Below, piece after piece: positions 9,985-17,886 of a DNA stretch of 64,000 nt. Numbering within the stretch: position 1 is the stretch's first letter; each line of letters starts with the position of its first letter. Location of the stretch: positions 1 to 64,000 of the forward strand of contig JAAFIK010000001.1 of the NCBI GenBank assembly GCA_013298665.1, in the 5' to 3' direction. The notes below the pieces were generated by a model. It worked only from the letters and a program-made list of their open reading frames with translations, was not told where the DNA came from and did no database searches. The DNA is from Chitinophagales bacterium (GTDB lineage: Bacteria > Bacteroidota > Bacteroidia > Chitinophagales > Chitinophagaceae). A program made the position numbers and the translations under genes.

Positions 9985-10509
9985 ATGAAAAAAATACTCA
10001 TCTCCCTGCTCATGCTGGTACCTTTTGCTGCCCTGCTGGCACAACCGGGTAAGAAACCCGCAGCGGCTAAACCCAAACCCCCGGTTGCCAATGGAATCTA
10101 TTATATCGTTAATGCAGGCAATGGCAAGGCGATTGAGCCTGGTTCTATCGGCTCGGGGCAAAATGTATTCTGCCGCGAGTTCAGCGATGGTAACGACAGC
10201 CAGCAGTGGGAAGTAAAATGGACCGGGAAAAGTTACCTGATTTACCCCCGTGGTAAAAATGATCTCCTGCTGCAACCCCACCCGGGCATACGCGAAGCTA
10301 CCGCGATCATCAGCATCAATATGGGAAATGGCGGACCGGGTATCGGTATCACGGCAACCGCCGACAGTATGATTTTTGTGATAAAATCGCTGATGAACGG
10401 GGGTACGAGTTTTTTTGCGCAGGAGGAAGGAAACGAGACAATACTGGCCAATTCGCACAAAAATATGGGTGCTTTGGGCAACTGGAAGTTTATCCGGGTA
10501 AAAGAGTAA
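9985..10509 (+). CDS. Secreted protein with ricin-type beta-trefoil-like domain
   Basis: 174 residues. A signal peptide (MKKILISLLMLVPFAALLAQ) is followed by a short Lys/Pro/Ala linker. From residue 37 the sequence resembles a ricin-B carbohydrate-binding fold: NGIYYIVNAGNGKAIEP, the QxW-type DSQQWEVKW at 71-79, and a closing GNWKFIRVKE. The complete trefoil is short and divergent, so sugar binding is an inference. It sits between divergent and convergent minus-strand genes with its own promoter, not in an operon. Its position inside the arsenosugar region may be chance. Confidence 0.75.
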   Translation: MKKILISLLMLVPFAALLAQPGKKPAAAKPKPPVANGIYYIVNAGNGKAIEPGSIGSGQNVFCREFSDGNDSQQWEVKWTGKSYLIYPRGKNDLLLQPHPGIREATAIISINMGNGGPGIGITATADSMIFVIKSLMNGGTSFFAQEEGNETILANSHKNMGALGNWKFIRVKE

Positions 10510-10523
10510 CCATGGCGATCAGG

Positions 10524-11120
10524 CTATAGCTGCCGGGCAATAGCCGCAGGCAGGTCTTTTTCTTCATCTACATCAGTCAGCATGGGCAGCATACTGCAAC
10601 TGTGTTGTGCCCTTTGTAAGGTTGCTATAGTCGTTTGTGTCACCTCATCCGTACTCCAGGGAATATCGTCAAAAACATCGGGTATAAATTTCGATAATCC
10701 GAGGAGATAATAGCCGCCATCAGTGGCCGGGCCGATAACCGCATCGTGATGACGGAGCGCCAGGAAAGCGCTCATCAGCATCTCCGTTGTCAGCTCATAG
10801 CAGTCGCTGCCGATGATGATTACCCTGTCGTGGCCAATAGAAAATACATCACGAAAGGCGTGCTTCATCCTGCGTCCGAGATCATCACCCCATTGCAGGT
10901 GTTTAACAATATGATCTCCCTGCCAGATATCTTCCTCTTCTACCAGTTCGCTGTAATAAACATACACAGGGGTGTCAATATGCGCGATGAGCTGATAAGT
11001 GTGCTCAATGAGCAGTTTGTAGGCGGTCAATGCCTTCCGGTGCCCGATGGTAGCCGCAAGCCGGGTCTTTACTTTGCCGGCGGTTGCGTTGCGCACAAAT
11101 ATGATGATTGCGTCCTGCAT
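10524..11120 (-). CDS. TIGR04282-like glycosyltransferase / nucleotidyltransferase (DUF2064)
   Basis: 198 residues from ATG 11120 (MQDAIIIFVRN); an ATG at 11138 is possible. Family marks are IIFVRNATAGKVKTRLAATIG near the start, VIIIGSDCYELTTEML in the middle and AVIGPATDGGYYLLGLSKF after it, the GT-A-like pattern shared with CofC/MobA-type nucleotidyltransferases. The TIGR04282 subfamily is named for arsenosugar clusters and usually travels with TIGR04283. It may activate or transfer the sugar; its reaction has not been fixed. ArsS lies upstream on the same strand, 126 bp away. Confidence 0.88.
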   Translation of the reverse strand: MQDAIIIFVRNATAGKVKTRLAATIGHRKALTAYKLLIEHTYQLIAHIDTPVYVYYSELVEEEDIWQGDHIVKHLQWGDDLGRRMKHAFRDVFSIGHDRVIIIGSDCYELTTEMLMSAFLALRHHDAVIGPATDGGYYLLGLSKFIPDVFDDIPWSTDEVTQTTIATLQRAQHSCSMLPMLTDVDEEKDLPAAIARQL

Positions 11121-11246
11121 TTTTATTAGTAGTGCCACAAGGTCAAATATTATACCAGAAATATATATGAGGGCGTAGATGATAAAATGATAATGCCGGT
11201 TGACATTGATGCCTGTCGTTGCCGGATGCTGCGGGACGGGTATGCT

Positions 11247-12305
11247 TTATTGTGTTACGGCTCCGCCACAGCTGCTGCCGGCTCCTGCTGTACAACCAAA
11301 GCAGTGCTGGTTAACCACAATATGCCTGTTTGCAAGGGCTGTTGCGTCAAACATCGAAACATGTTTGGCAGTGCAGTCCACCTTCAGGTCGAGCATCTGG
11401 TTAAAGTCGCAATCATAGAGATAGCCATCCCATCCTACCGACAGGGTATTGCGGCACATCACATTCGCTGCTGCTGCCGGGTTAAAAGCCCCCAGTAATT
11501 TCTCCATATATTTCTCGTAATTGCCGCTTTGCAGCAGGTAGTCTAAATAGCGGCTGATGGGCATATTTGTAATGGTATAAAGGCTGTTGAAACTGATGCC
11601 AAAATCTTTTCCAAGTGCTGCTTTGTATTCCTTCTCCAGCGCCTGTTGCGCCGGGGGCAAAAAAGCCCCTGCAGGATTATACACTAAATTTAATACGAGG
11701 TCTGTTCCATCAATGCCATAGCCTACACTGTTGAGCAGTTGCAGGGCTTTGATGCTGTCTTCAAATACCCCGTCGCCCCGCTGGCGATCTGTCCTGTCCC
11801 GGGTGTAAGAGGGCAGGGAAGACACTACTTCAATGCTATGGCTTTTGAAGTAGTCCGGCAGGTCATTAAACCGTTTGTTGGCAAGGATAATGGTGAGGTT
11901 GCAGCGAACGATTACATGCCTGTTGAGTTTTCTGATTTCATCCACAAACCAGCGGAAGTCGGGATTCAACTCCGGTGCACCGCCCGTCAGGTCCACCGTT
12001 GTAAAGTTGGGGTGCAATTGCAGTATCTCAAGACACTGCTGCATCGTTTCCCGGGTCATGATTACCTTGCGGTCGGGGCCGGCATCCACATGGCAATGGC
12101 GGCACACCTGGTTGCACATCTTCCCCAGGTTTACCTGGAAAATATTCATCGCCGTTGGTTGCAATGGATATAAACCTATCTGTTCTATTTTTTGCTGAAA
12201 GGGTATCAGTGTAAATGCATCCATTGTTGCGGCGCCATGTGCTAAAATATCAAGTTGTTGCTGGCTGTCGGCCAGTTTGCTCCCTTGTGCATGTAATGAC
12301 TTCAC
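11247..12305 (-). CDS. arsS: Arsenosugar biosynthesis radical SAM protein ArsS
   Basis: 352 residues from a GTG at 12305. The radical SAM cluster motif is CNQVCRHC at 64-71 (Cys64, 68, 71), and VDLTGGAPELNPDF is the GGE-like SAM-binding motif. The C-terminal DUF3641-type region is Cys-rich (284, 299, 311, 335, 338, 346), ending HCFGCTAGAGSSC, so an auxiliary iron-sulfur cluster is likely. ArsS joins the 5'-deoxyadenosyl group to dimethylated arsenic, giving the nucleoside precursor of arsenosugars. ArsM, the methyltransferase that supplies the substrate, is not in this window. The neighbours fit the same pathway. Confidence 0.93.
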   Translation of the reverse strand: MKSLHAQGSKLADSQQQLDILAHGAATMDAFTLIPFQQKIEQIGLYPLQPTAMNIFQVNLGKMCNQVCRHCHVDAGPDRKVIMTRETMQQCLEILQLHPNFTTVDLTGGAPELNPDFRWFVDEIRKLNRHVIVRCNLTIILANKRFNDLPDYFKSHSIEVVSSLPSYTRDRTDRQRGDGVFEDSIKALQLLNSVGYGIDGTDLVLNLVYNPAGAFLPPAQQALEKEYKAALGKDFGISFNSLYTITNMPISRYLDYLLQSGNYEKYMEKLLGAFNPAAAANVMCRNTLSVGWDGYLYDCDFNQMLDLKVDCTAKHVSMFDATALANRHIVVNQHCFGCTAGAGSSCGGAVTQ

Positions 12306-12359
12306 TCTTTTCGTTTAAATGTACTGAAATGATTCGTCCGGCAACTATGTTGTGTATGC

Positions 12360-12698
12360 TTACATGGCAATCTCCTTTACCTTGTTCATCATCTGTACGC
12401 CGTGTACCAATGCCGCCCCGCCTTTAATGGCCGCAGCCACATGTACTGCTTCCATCATTTGGGCTTCGTTGTATCCCTTTTCATAAGCATCGCTGCTGTA
12501 AGCGTCGATGCAGTAGGGGCATTGCACGGCATGGGCAACCGCAAGGGCTATCAGCGATTTTTCGCGGGCCGTGAGTGCGCCATCAGCAAACACTTCGCCA
12601 TACCAGCCAAAAAACTTGTCGGCCAGTGGTTGCTGGTAGTCGGCAATTTTACCAAATTTGCCCAGATCTGATGCATTGTAGTAATGATTATTGTCCAT
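12360..12698 (-). CDS. Arsenosugar-associated peroxidase-like protein (AhpD/CMD family, TIGR04169-like)
   Basis: 112 residues from ATG 12698 (MDNNHYYN); the upstream ATG at 12740 would add 14 poor residues. The carboxymuconolactone decarboxylase/AhpD fold is shown by LTAREKSLIALAVAHAVQCP and the redox pair CPYCIDAYSSDAYEKG, then EAVHVAAAIKGGAALVHGV. AhpD-like proteins use the CxxC to reduce peroxides or partner disulfides. This subfamily is recurrent in arsenosugar clusters, where its job is unproven; keeping arsenic trivalent is one possibility. It lies 54 bp upstream of arsS on the same strand and is divergent from the nucleoside phosphorylase gene, 59 bp away. Confidence 0.88.
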   Translation of the reverse strand: MDNNHYYNASDLGKFGKIADYQQPLADKFFGWYGEVFADGALTAREKSLIALAVAHAVQCPYCIDAYSSDAYEKGYNEAQMMEAVHVAAAIKGGAALVHGVQMMNKVKEIAM

Positions 12699-12757
12699 CT
12701 GTTGGTATTTATGTTGTTTATTAATTAATTTGTGGCTCAAGTTATCATAATTTATTC

Positions 12758-13585
12758 ATGAGTCATACAATTATACAGCAGTTAGCAGAGACATACGCAT
12801 ACTTACACCACCATGGTTTTACCGAAGCCCGTACGGGTATTGTGCTGGGTACCGGCCTGGGCGATTTTGTGCAAAAAATGGAGGTAAGGGTTGCCATCCC
12901 CTACCATGATATCCCGCATTTTCCCGTTTCAACAGTAGAATTTCACAAAGGACAGCTCCTGCTCGGTACTATTGGCAAACAAGTGGTGATGGCTATGCAG
13001 GGGCGCTTTCATTATTATGAAGGGTACAGCATGGCCGAGATTACTTTTCCGATCCGGCTCATGAAAATGCTTGGTGTGGAGCGGTTGCTGCTGAGCAATG
13101 CCGCAGGCGGGATGAACCCGGACTTTAAGAAGGGCGATCTTGTTATCCTCAGCGACCATATCCATATGCAAACCGAAAACCCGCTTCGGGGAATGAACGA
13201 CCCCCAATTCGGGCCGCGCTTTCCTGATATGAGTTGTCCATACGATGAGGCACTCAGTCAAAGTATTCATGCTGCGGGTGCAGCCCATGGTGTGGTGTTT
13301 AAAACAGGCGTGTATGTATCTGTTAACGGCCCCAGTCTCGAAACCCGTGCTGAATACCGTCACCTGCGTGCTGCGGGTGCAGATATGGTGGGTATGAGTA
13401 CGGTGCCGGAAGTGATTGTAGCCAACCAGGTGGGACTGCCCTGTGCTGCCGTGAGCGTGATTACCGATGAGTGCGATCCCGATCACCTGCAACCTGTTGA
13501 CATTAGCGATATCATTGCTGTGGCGGGGATGGCAGATAAGAAACTGAGTACCGTACTGGCAGCAATGGTATCAGGATTCGCCTGA
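12758..13585 (+). CDS. Purine-nucleoside phosphorylase, trimeric type
   Basis: 275 residues. The enzyme splits purine nucleosides with phosphate into base and (deoxy)ribose-1-phosphate. Family motifs: GIVLGTGLGDF (phosphate loop, Thr32 in place of the usual Ser), QGRFHYYEGYSM, LLLSNAAGGMNPDFKKGDLV, GPSLETRAEYR (Glu195, base pocket), MVGMSTVPEVIVA and SVITDECDP. The residue equivalent to Asn243 of 6-oxopurine-specific enzymes is Asp237 here, which in related enzymes such as methylthioadenosine phosphorylase goes with 6-aminopurines. It is transcribed divergently from the arsenosugar genes across 59 bp. It may be plain purine salvage or the step that removes adenine from the ArsS product. Confidence 0.93.
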   Translation: MSHTIIQQLAETYAYLHHHGFTEARTGIVLGTGLGDFVQKMEVRVAIPYHDIPHFPVSTVEFHKGQLLLGTIGKQVVMAMQGRFHYYEGYSMAEITFPIRLMKMLGVERLLLSNAAGGMNPDFKKGDLVILSDHIHMQTENPLRGMNDPQFGPRFPDMSCPYDEALSQSIHAAGAAHGVVFKTGVYVSVNGPSLETRAEYRHLRAAGADMVGMSTVPEVIVANQVGLPCAAVSVITDECDPDHLQPVDISDIIAVAGMADKKLSTVLAAMVSGFA

Positions 13586-13617
13586 AACCTGTAACTTCAT
13601 GTCTGATCTCTATCAAC

Positions 13618-15003
13618 ATGAAAAAAAGCATTTTTGTACTGTCGGGTCTTGCTCTGCTGATTACCGTATATAGTTTTGTACGTCCTTTTGTTGCGGCAGA
13701 AGAAGCTACCTTTATCCCCCCTTCTGTACAGCGTTCCGGTAATGCGGATAGCGGCTACCGATACCTCTCCGCCGGCGATTATGTTAAAGGTGGACTACCG
13801 TACAGTGTCTTTATCAAAGCAATGGGGAAAGACACGACCAACTACCTCAAACGTGAAGGGTATAATGCCAAAGTAAGTCATGAATATACTGTCATAACAG
13901 CACCCAATGGTGAAGAACTGGTGGCACCCAATTGTATGCAGTGCCATGCGCAGGTACTTGACGGGCAGTTGTATATCGGTATGGGTAATACCTTTATTGA
14001 TTTCTCCGATCCCAAACTGGTAAGCCGGGAACGCATTAAACTGCTGGAAAATGTACTGAAGATTACCGCACCCAGAAAATACCGGGCCTCAAAAGATTTT
14101 CTGGAAGTAACACGTACCATCGCTCCCTACCTCACCACAAAAGTGAAAGGGGTGAATGCAGCCGACCGCCTCGCTGCTGTACTCGCGGCACACCGCGATC
14201 CGCAAAGCTTTGCCTGGAGCAGTAAACCACTGATGGAACTGCCCGAAGAAGTTATTCCCAGTGATGTACCCGCCTGGTGGCTGCTGAAGAAAAAAAATGG
14301 TATGTTTTACAATGGCTTTGGCCGTGGCGATTTTGGCCGTTTCCTCATGGCCAGTAACCTGCTTACTGTTAATGATACTGCTGAATCAAGAGGGGTAGAT
14401 AACCGCATCAACGATGTACTCGCTTATATCTACACCCTGCAACCGCCAAAGTATCCCAAAGCGATTGACACCAAACTCGCTGCTGCCGGTCAGCAACTCT
14501 TTACGGCGAACTGCGCACGCTGCCATGGTACTTATGGTGCTGCAGCCAGTTACCCCAACCTGCTGATACCCGGGGGCATCATCCAGACCGATTCTTTCCT
14601 GTATAGTGCCAATTATCAAAATCCGCAATTTGTAAACTGGTTCAACAGCAGTTGGTTTGCCCGCGGCGATCATCCTGCCCGCCTGGTACCCTACAGCGGT
14701 TATATCGCGCCGCCCCTCGATGGGGTTTGGGTTACAGCCCCTTACCTGCACAATGGATCTGTACCCAACCTAGAAGCCCTGCTCAACAGCCGGATACGCC
14801 CCACTTACTGGCAACGCAATTTCGACAATCCGCAGTATGACTATGCCAATCCGGGCTGGCCCTATATTGCACACGACCAGCCTGGCGATAATACCGTGTA
14901 CAATACCACCCTCAACGGTTATGGCAACAAAGGGCATTATTTTGGTGATGCTTTTACAGATAAAGAACGAAAGGCTGTAATGGAATACCTGAAGACGTTG
15001 TAA
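13618..15003 (+). CDS. Exported di-haem c-type cytochrome
   Basis: 461 residues with an N-terminal signal/anchor (IFVLSGLALLITVYSF). Two haem c sites are present: CMQCH at 106-110 and CARCH at 299-303. The segment APYLHNGSVPNLEALL near residue 375-390 is typical of the di-haem peroxidase and oxidoreductase families, including RoxA-like proteins, so a periplasmic redox role is likely. The two haem sites are unusually far apart, and the N-terminal half resembles no family I can name. It starts 32 bp after the nucleoside phosphorylase gene and could be co-transcribed. No terminator was seen between them. Confidence 0.8.
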   Translation: MKKSIFVLSGLALLITVYSFVRPFVAAEEATFIPPSVQRSGNADSGYRYLSAGDYVKGGLPYSVFIKAMGKDTTNYLKREGYNAKVSHEYTVITAPNGEELVAPNCMQCHAQVLDGQLYIGMGNTFIDFSDPKLVSRERIKLLENVLKITAPRKYRASKDFLEVTRTIAPYLTTKVKGVNAADRLAAVLAAHRDPQSFAWSSKPLMELPEEVIPSDVPAWWLLKKKNGMFYNGFGRGDFGRFLMASNLLTVNDTAESRGVDNRINDVLAYIYTLQPPKYPKAIDTKLAAAGQQLFTANCARCHGTYGAAASYPNLLIPGGIIQTDSFLYSANYQNPQFVNWFNSSWFARGDHPARLVPYSGYIAPPLDGVWVTAPYLHNGSVPNLEALLNSRIRPTYWQRNFDNPQYDYANPGWPYIAHDQPGDNTVYNTTLNGYGNKGHYFGDAFTDKERKAVMEYLKTL

Positions 15004-15146
15004 AGAAACACAGTACTCAACAGGTTGTTTATGGTACAACGTAATGGCTAAGATTATGCGAGGCGTGAAGCAGGGACAGGCTGTTTCCGGCTGTTTGGTA
15101 CCGCGTACTGCAATTGCTTTCTTAACTTTATAAAAATTATCATCCC

Positions 15147-17030
15147 ATGCGTATCGCCATATGTATTGCTGTTCTATGTTGTGCCCTTACTGTAAATGCT
15201 CAAACCCAGAAGCCCCCCCTGCACGGTAAGCACTGGATGGCCATTACGGGCAAGCCTTTGGCAGCCACCGCCGGCAGTATGATTTTTCAGCAGGGCGGAA
15301 ATGCCATTGATGCAGCCTGTGCCATGCTGGCAGCAACCTGTACGATGTGGGATGTGCTGAGCTGGGGTGGCGAAACACAAGCCCTCATCTACAACCCCAG
15401 AACCGGTAAGGTAATCGGGATCAACGCATTGGGCATGGCACCAACAGGCGCTACTGCCGATTTCTTTAAAAGCAAAGGCTATAATTTTCCACCTGAATTT
15501 GGTCCCCTTGCAGCGCTAACACCCGGTACTCCCGGCGGCTTATGTCATATGCTGGCGCAGTATGGCACCATGAGCCTTAAGCAGGTACTCGCTCCTGCGA
15601 TGCAACTTGCTGCAGGCTACCCTATTGAAGCGCAGACGGCCAACAGCATTGAGCGGGCAAAGGCCAGGATAAAAGAGTGGCCGTACAGTAAAAAAGTATT
15701 GCTGCCCCATGCGGGACAGAAAAGGGAAGCTCCCGAGGCCGGGGAGATCTTTGTGCAGGCCGATCTGCTCAATACACTTACCAGGATGGTGGAAGCCGAA
15801 CAGGAGGCGCTGAAAAAAAAGAAGAACAGAAAAGAGGCCATTATGGCTGCCTATGACCGGTTTTATAAAGGGGATATTGCGCAGGAACTGGTGCGTGGCT
15901 GCCAGGAGCAGGGAGGCCTGATCACTATGCAGGATCTTGCTAAATGGCAACCGGTTGAAGAGCAGCCACTGCAAACCAATTATAAAGGTATTGAGGTATA
16001 CAAACTGCAGCAATGGACACAAGGCCCCATGTTGCTCCAATCGCTCAATATCCTCGAGAACTTCGACCTGAAAAGTATGGGTTATAACAGTACGCGCTAC
16101 CTGCATACCCTCTATCAAGTGATGAACCTCAGTTTTGCGGACCGGGATTTTTATTATGGGGATCCTTACTTTTCGCCAACCGAACCTATGACGGGGCTCC
16201 TCAGCAAAGCCTATGCCCGTCAACGCGCTGCACAGATCAACCCCGATCGCAACAATCCCAATGTTGGGCCAGGCGATCCCTATCCCTTCGAGGGGAAAGT
16301 TAACCCTTATATGGATATTTTGCGCCAGCGTGGCTTTGGAATCGATTCGGTAAAGGGTGGCGGTAATGCCATTCCTGCACACGATGTGCGTGGTGTGGCA
16401 ATGAATGATGAGGTGTATCAGGACAGACTGTGGCGGGGCACTACTTCCATAGAGGCAGCCGATGCAGAGGGGTGGGTGGTATCGATCACGCCGAGCGGAG
16501 GCTGGATACCTGCATGTATAGCCGGTAATACCGGCGTGGGACTAAGCCAGCGGATGCAAAGTTTTGTACTCAACCCAACACTCAATCCCTTCAATGTGGT
16601 GGAGCCCGGCAAGCGGCCACGTGTAACGCTCACACCCACCCTGGCCTTAAAAGACGGCAAACCCTATCTCAGCTTTGGTGTGCAGGGCGGCGATACGCAA
16701 GACCAGAACCTTTTGCAGTGTTTCCTGAATATGGTGGAGTTTGGTATGACGGTACAGGAAGCTTGTGAGGCTGCCAACATCAACAGCAACCAGCTCTGGC
16801 TTTCATTGGGGGGCACGAAAACCGCCGATCGCCAGCCCCGGCCAGGAAATCTCTACCTGAGCGACAAAACCCCCGACTGGCAGCGCAATGAACTGCGCCG
16901 CATGGGTTATACACTCAGTTTCGACGACCGGACCAGCGGCCCGATCAATGCGATTTACTTCGACTGGAAGCACGGCAGCTTCTGGGGAGGTTCATCCAAT
17001 CACGGGGAAGATTACGGCATCGGATGGTAG
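15147..17030 (+). CDS. ggt: Gamma-glutamyltransferase (GGT family)
   Basis: 627 residues with signal peptide MRIAICIAVLCCALTVNAQ. GGTs hydrolyse or transfer the gamma-glutamyl group of glutathione and its conjugates in the periplasm, after self-cleavage into two subunits. The N-terminal segment GNAIDAACAMLAATCTMWDV and LAALTPGTPGGLCHML are family marks. The self-cleavage site is in RGTTSIEAADAEGWVVSITP, with the nucleophile Thr432 or Thr433; GTTS replaces the usual TTHYS. A Lys/Glu-rich insert sits near residue 220-230. Substrate may differ from glutathione, since the C-terminal half is divergent. Confidence 0.88.
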   Translation: MRIAICIAVLCCALTVNAQTQKPPLHGKHWMAITGKPLAATAGSMIFQQGGNAIDAACAMLAATCTMWDVLSWGGETQALIYNPRTGKVIGINALGMAPTGATADFFKSKGYNFPPEFGPLAALTPGTPGGLCHMLAQYGTMSLKQVLAPAMQLAAGYPIEAQTANSIERAKARIKEWPYSKKVLLPHAGQKREAPEAGEIFVQADLLNTLTRMVEAEQEALKKKKNRKEAIMAAYDRFYKGDIAQELVRGCQEQGGLITMQDLAKWQPVEEQPLQTNYKGIEVYKLQQWTQGPMLLQSLNILENFDLKSMGYNSTRYLHTLYQVMNLSFADRDFYYGDPYFSPTEPMTGLLSKAYARQRAAQINPDRNNPNVGPGDPYPFEGKVNPYMDILRQRGFGIDSVKGGGNAIPAHDVRGVAMNDEVYQDRLWRGTTSIEAADAEGWVVSITPSGGWIPACIAGNTGVGLSQRMQSFVLNPTLNPFNVVEPGKRPRVTLTPTLALKDGKPYLSFGVQGGDTQDQNLLQCFLNMVEFGMTVQEACEAANINSNQLWLSLGGTKTADRQPRPGNLYLSDKTPDWQRNELRRMGYTLSFDDRTSGPINAIYFDWKHGSFWGGSSNHGEDYGIGW

Positions 17031-17122
17031 ACATGTTCCTGCTGCTATAATCAACAATAAACGGGAATGACAAAGTGATTGTCATTATATACCGGGTAAA
17101 GGGTGGGGGAATGCGGTACCTG

Positions 17123-17674
17123 CTAATTAAACTGTGGATCCAGAGGATAGTTTACCATCATTTCATAATCACCGCCAAGGTGGCGCAGGCTATCTTTCCA
17201 GATATTGCCAGGCTTATCGTGGAAAACCAGATTCGTTGTGGCCTCTGCGGTTATCCAGCTTTTTTCCTCTAATTCACCAGTCAACTGCCCATTGCTCCAG
17301 CCACTGTATCCGATAAAAAAACGTATATGATCTGCGTCAATGATATTGCTGTTAATCAATGTCTTTACGACCTCAAGATCGCCGCCCCAGTATATACCCG
17401 GTGCCACTTCAAAGCCATCAGGAATGAGGTGGGGATATTGGTGCAGAAAATGAATAGTATCAGGTTGTACCGGCCCGCCTACAAATACCGGTAATTCATG
17501 TCCGTCAAACCCGCTCATCAGCTCATCAAGGGTATAAGTAAAAGTCTTGTTGAGGACAAAGCCAAAACTGCCCTCGTTTTGGTGTTCACATAAAAATACT
17601 ACCGACCTCTTGAAGTTGGGGTCTTTCAAAAAAGGATCAGCAATCAATAATATACCGGGGGCAGGCTGTACCAT
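17123..17674 (-). CDS. YqgE/AlgH family protein
   Basis: 183 residues. The DUF179 family is recognised by GILLIADPFLKDPNFKRSVV at the start, FGFVLNKTFTYTLDEL, VFVGGPVQPDTIHFLHQ, and GDLEVVKTLIN followed by FIGYSGWSNGQLTGELEE. It is a small soluble protein widely conserved in bacteria; its molecular role is unsettled. It is a lone minus-strand gene between ggt and the sensor kinase. A minus-strand -7-like TATTTTAG lies about 10 bp before the start, implying its own promoter and a short leader. Confidence 0.95.
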   Translation of the reverse strand: MVQPAPGILLIADPFLKDPNFKRSVVFLCEHQNEGSFGFVLNKTFTYTLDELMSGFDGHELPVFVGGPVQPDTIHFLHQYPHLIPDGFEVAPGIYWGGDLEVVKTLINSNIIDADHIRFFIGYSGWSNGQLTGELEEKSWITAEATTNLVFHDKPGNIWKDSLRHLGGDYEMMVNYPLDPQFN

Positions 17675-17768
17675 GTAGCTAAAATAATATTCCTTCTACA
17701 GTTTTTTATGTATTGTGGAAGATTTAACCATGATTTGTTAAAATGAATAAGTATCGTTTTAACAAACG

Positions 17769-17803
17769 CTTGTCCGTAAAAGTCCCGTAAACCCTTAATT
17801 TTG
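17769..17803 (+). promoter_or_regulatory. Promoter of the sensor kinase gene
   Basis: TAATTTTG (17796-17803) matches TAnnTTTG exactly. CTTG at 17769-17772 is a weak -33 candidate at 23 bp spacing. The kinase ATG is 84 bp downstream. Confidence 0.5.
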
Positions 17804-17886
17804 TTAGCCTGATGGCTTGCACAGGCATACAATGCTGTATATTGCCTATCGGGAATCAATAAATGGGTACTTAAACGTGGATTGGC

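Noticed and set aside
8931-10091. Longer version of the acyltransferase gene starting at 10091 or 10001
   Set aside because: It would run antisense through the signal peptide and promoter of the gene at 9985; the family-like N-terminus begins at the TTG at 9890.
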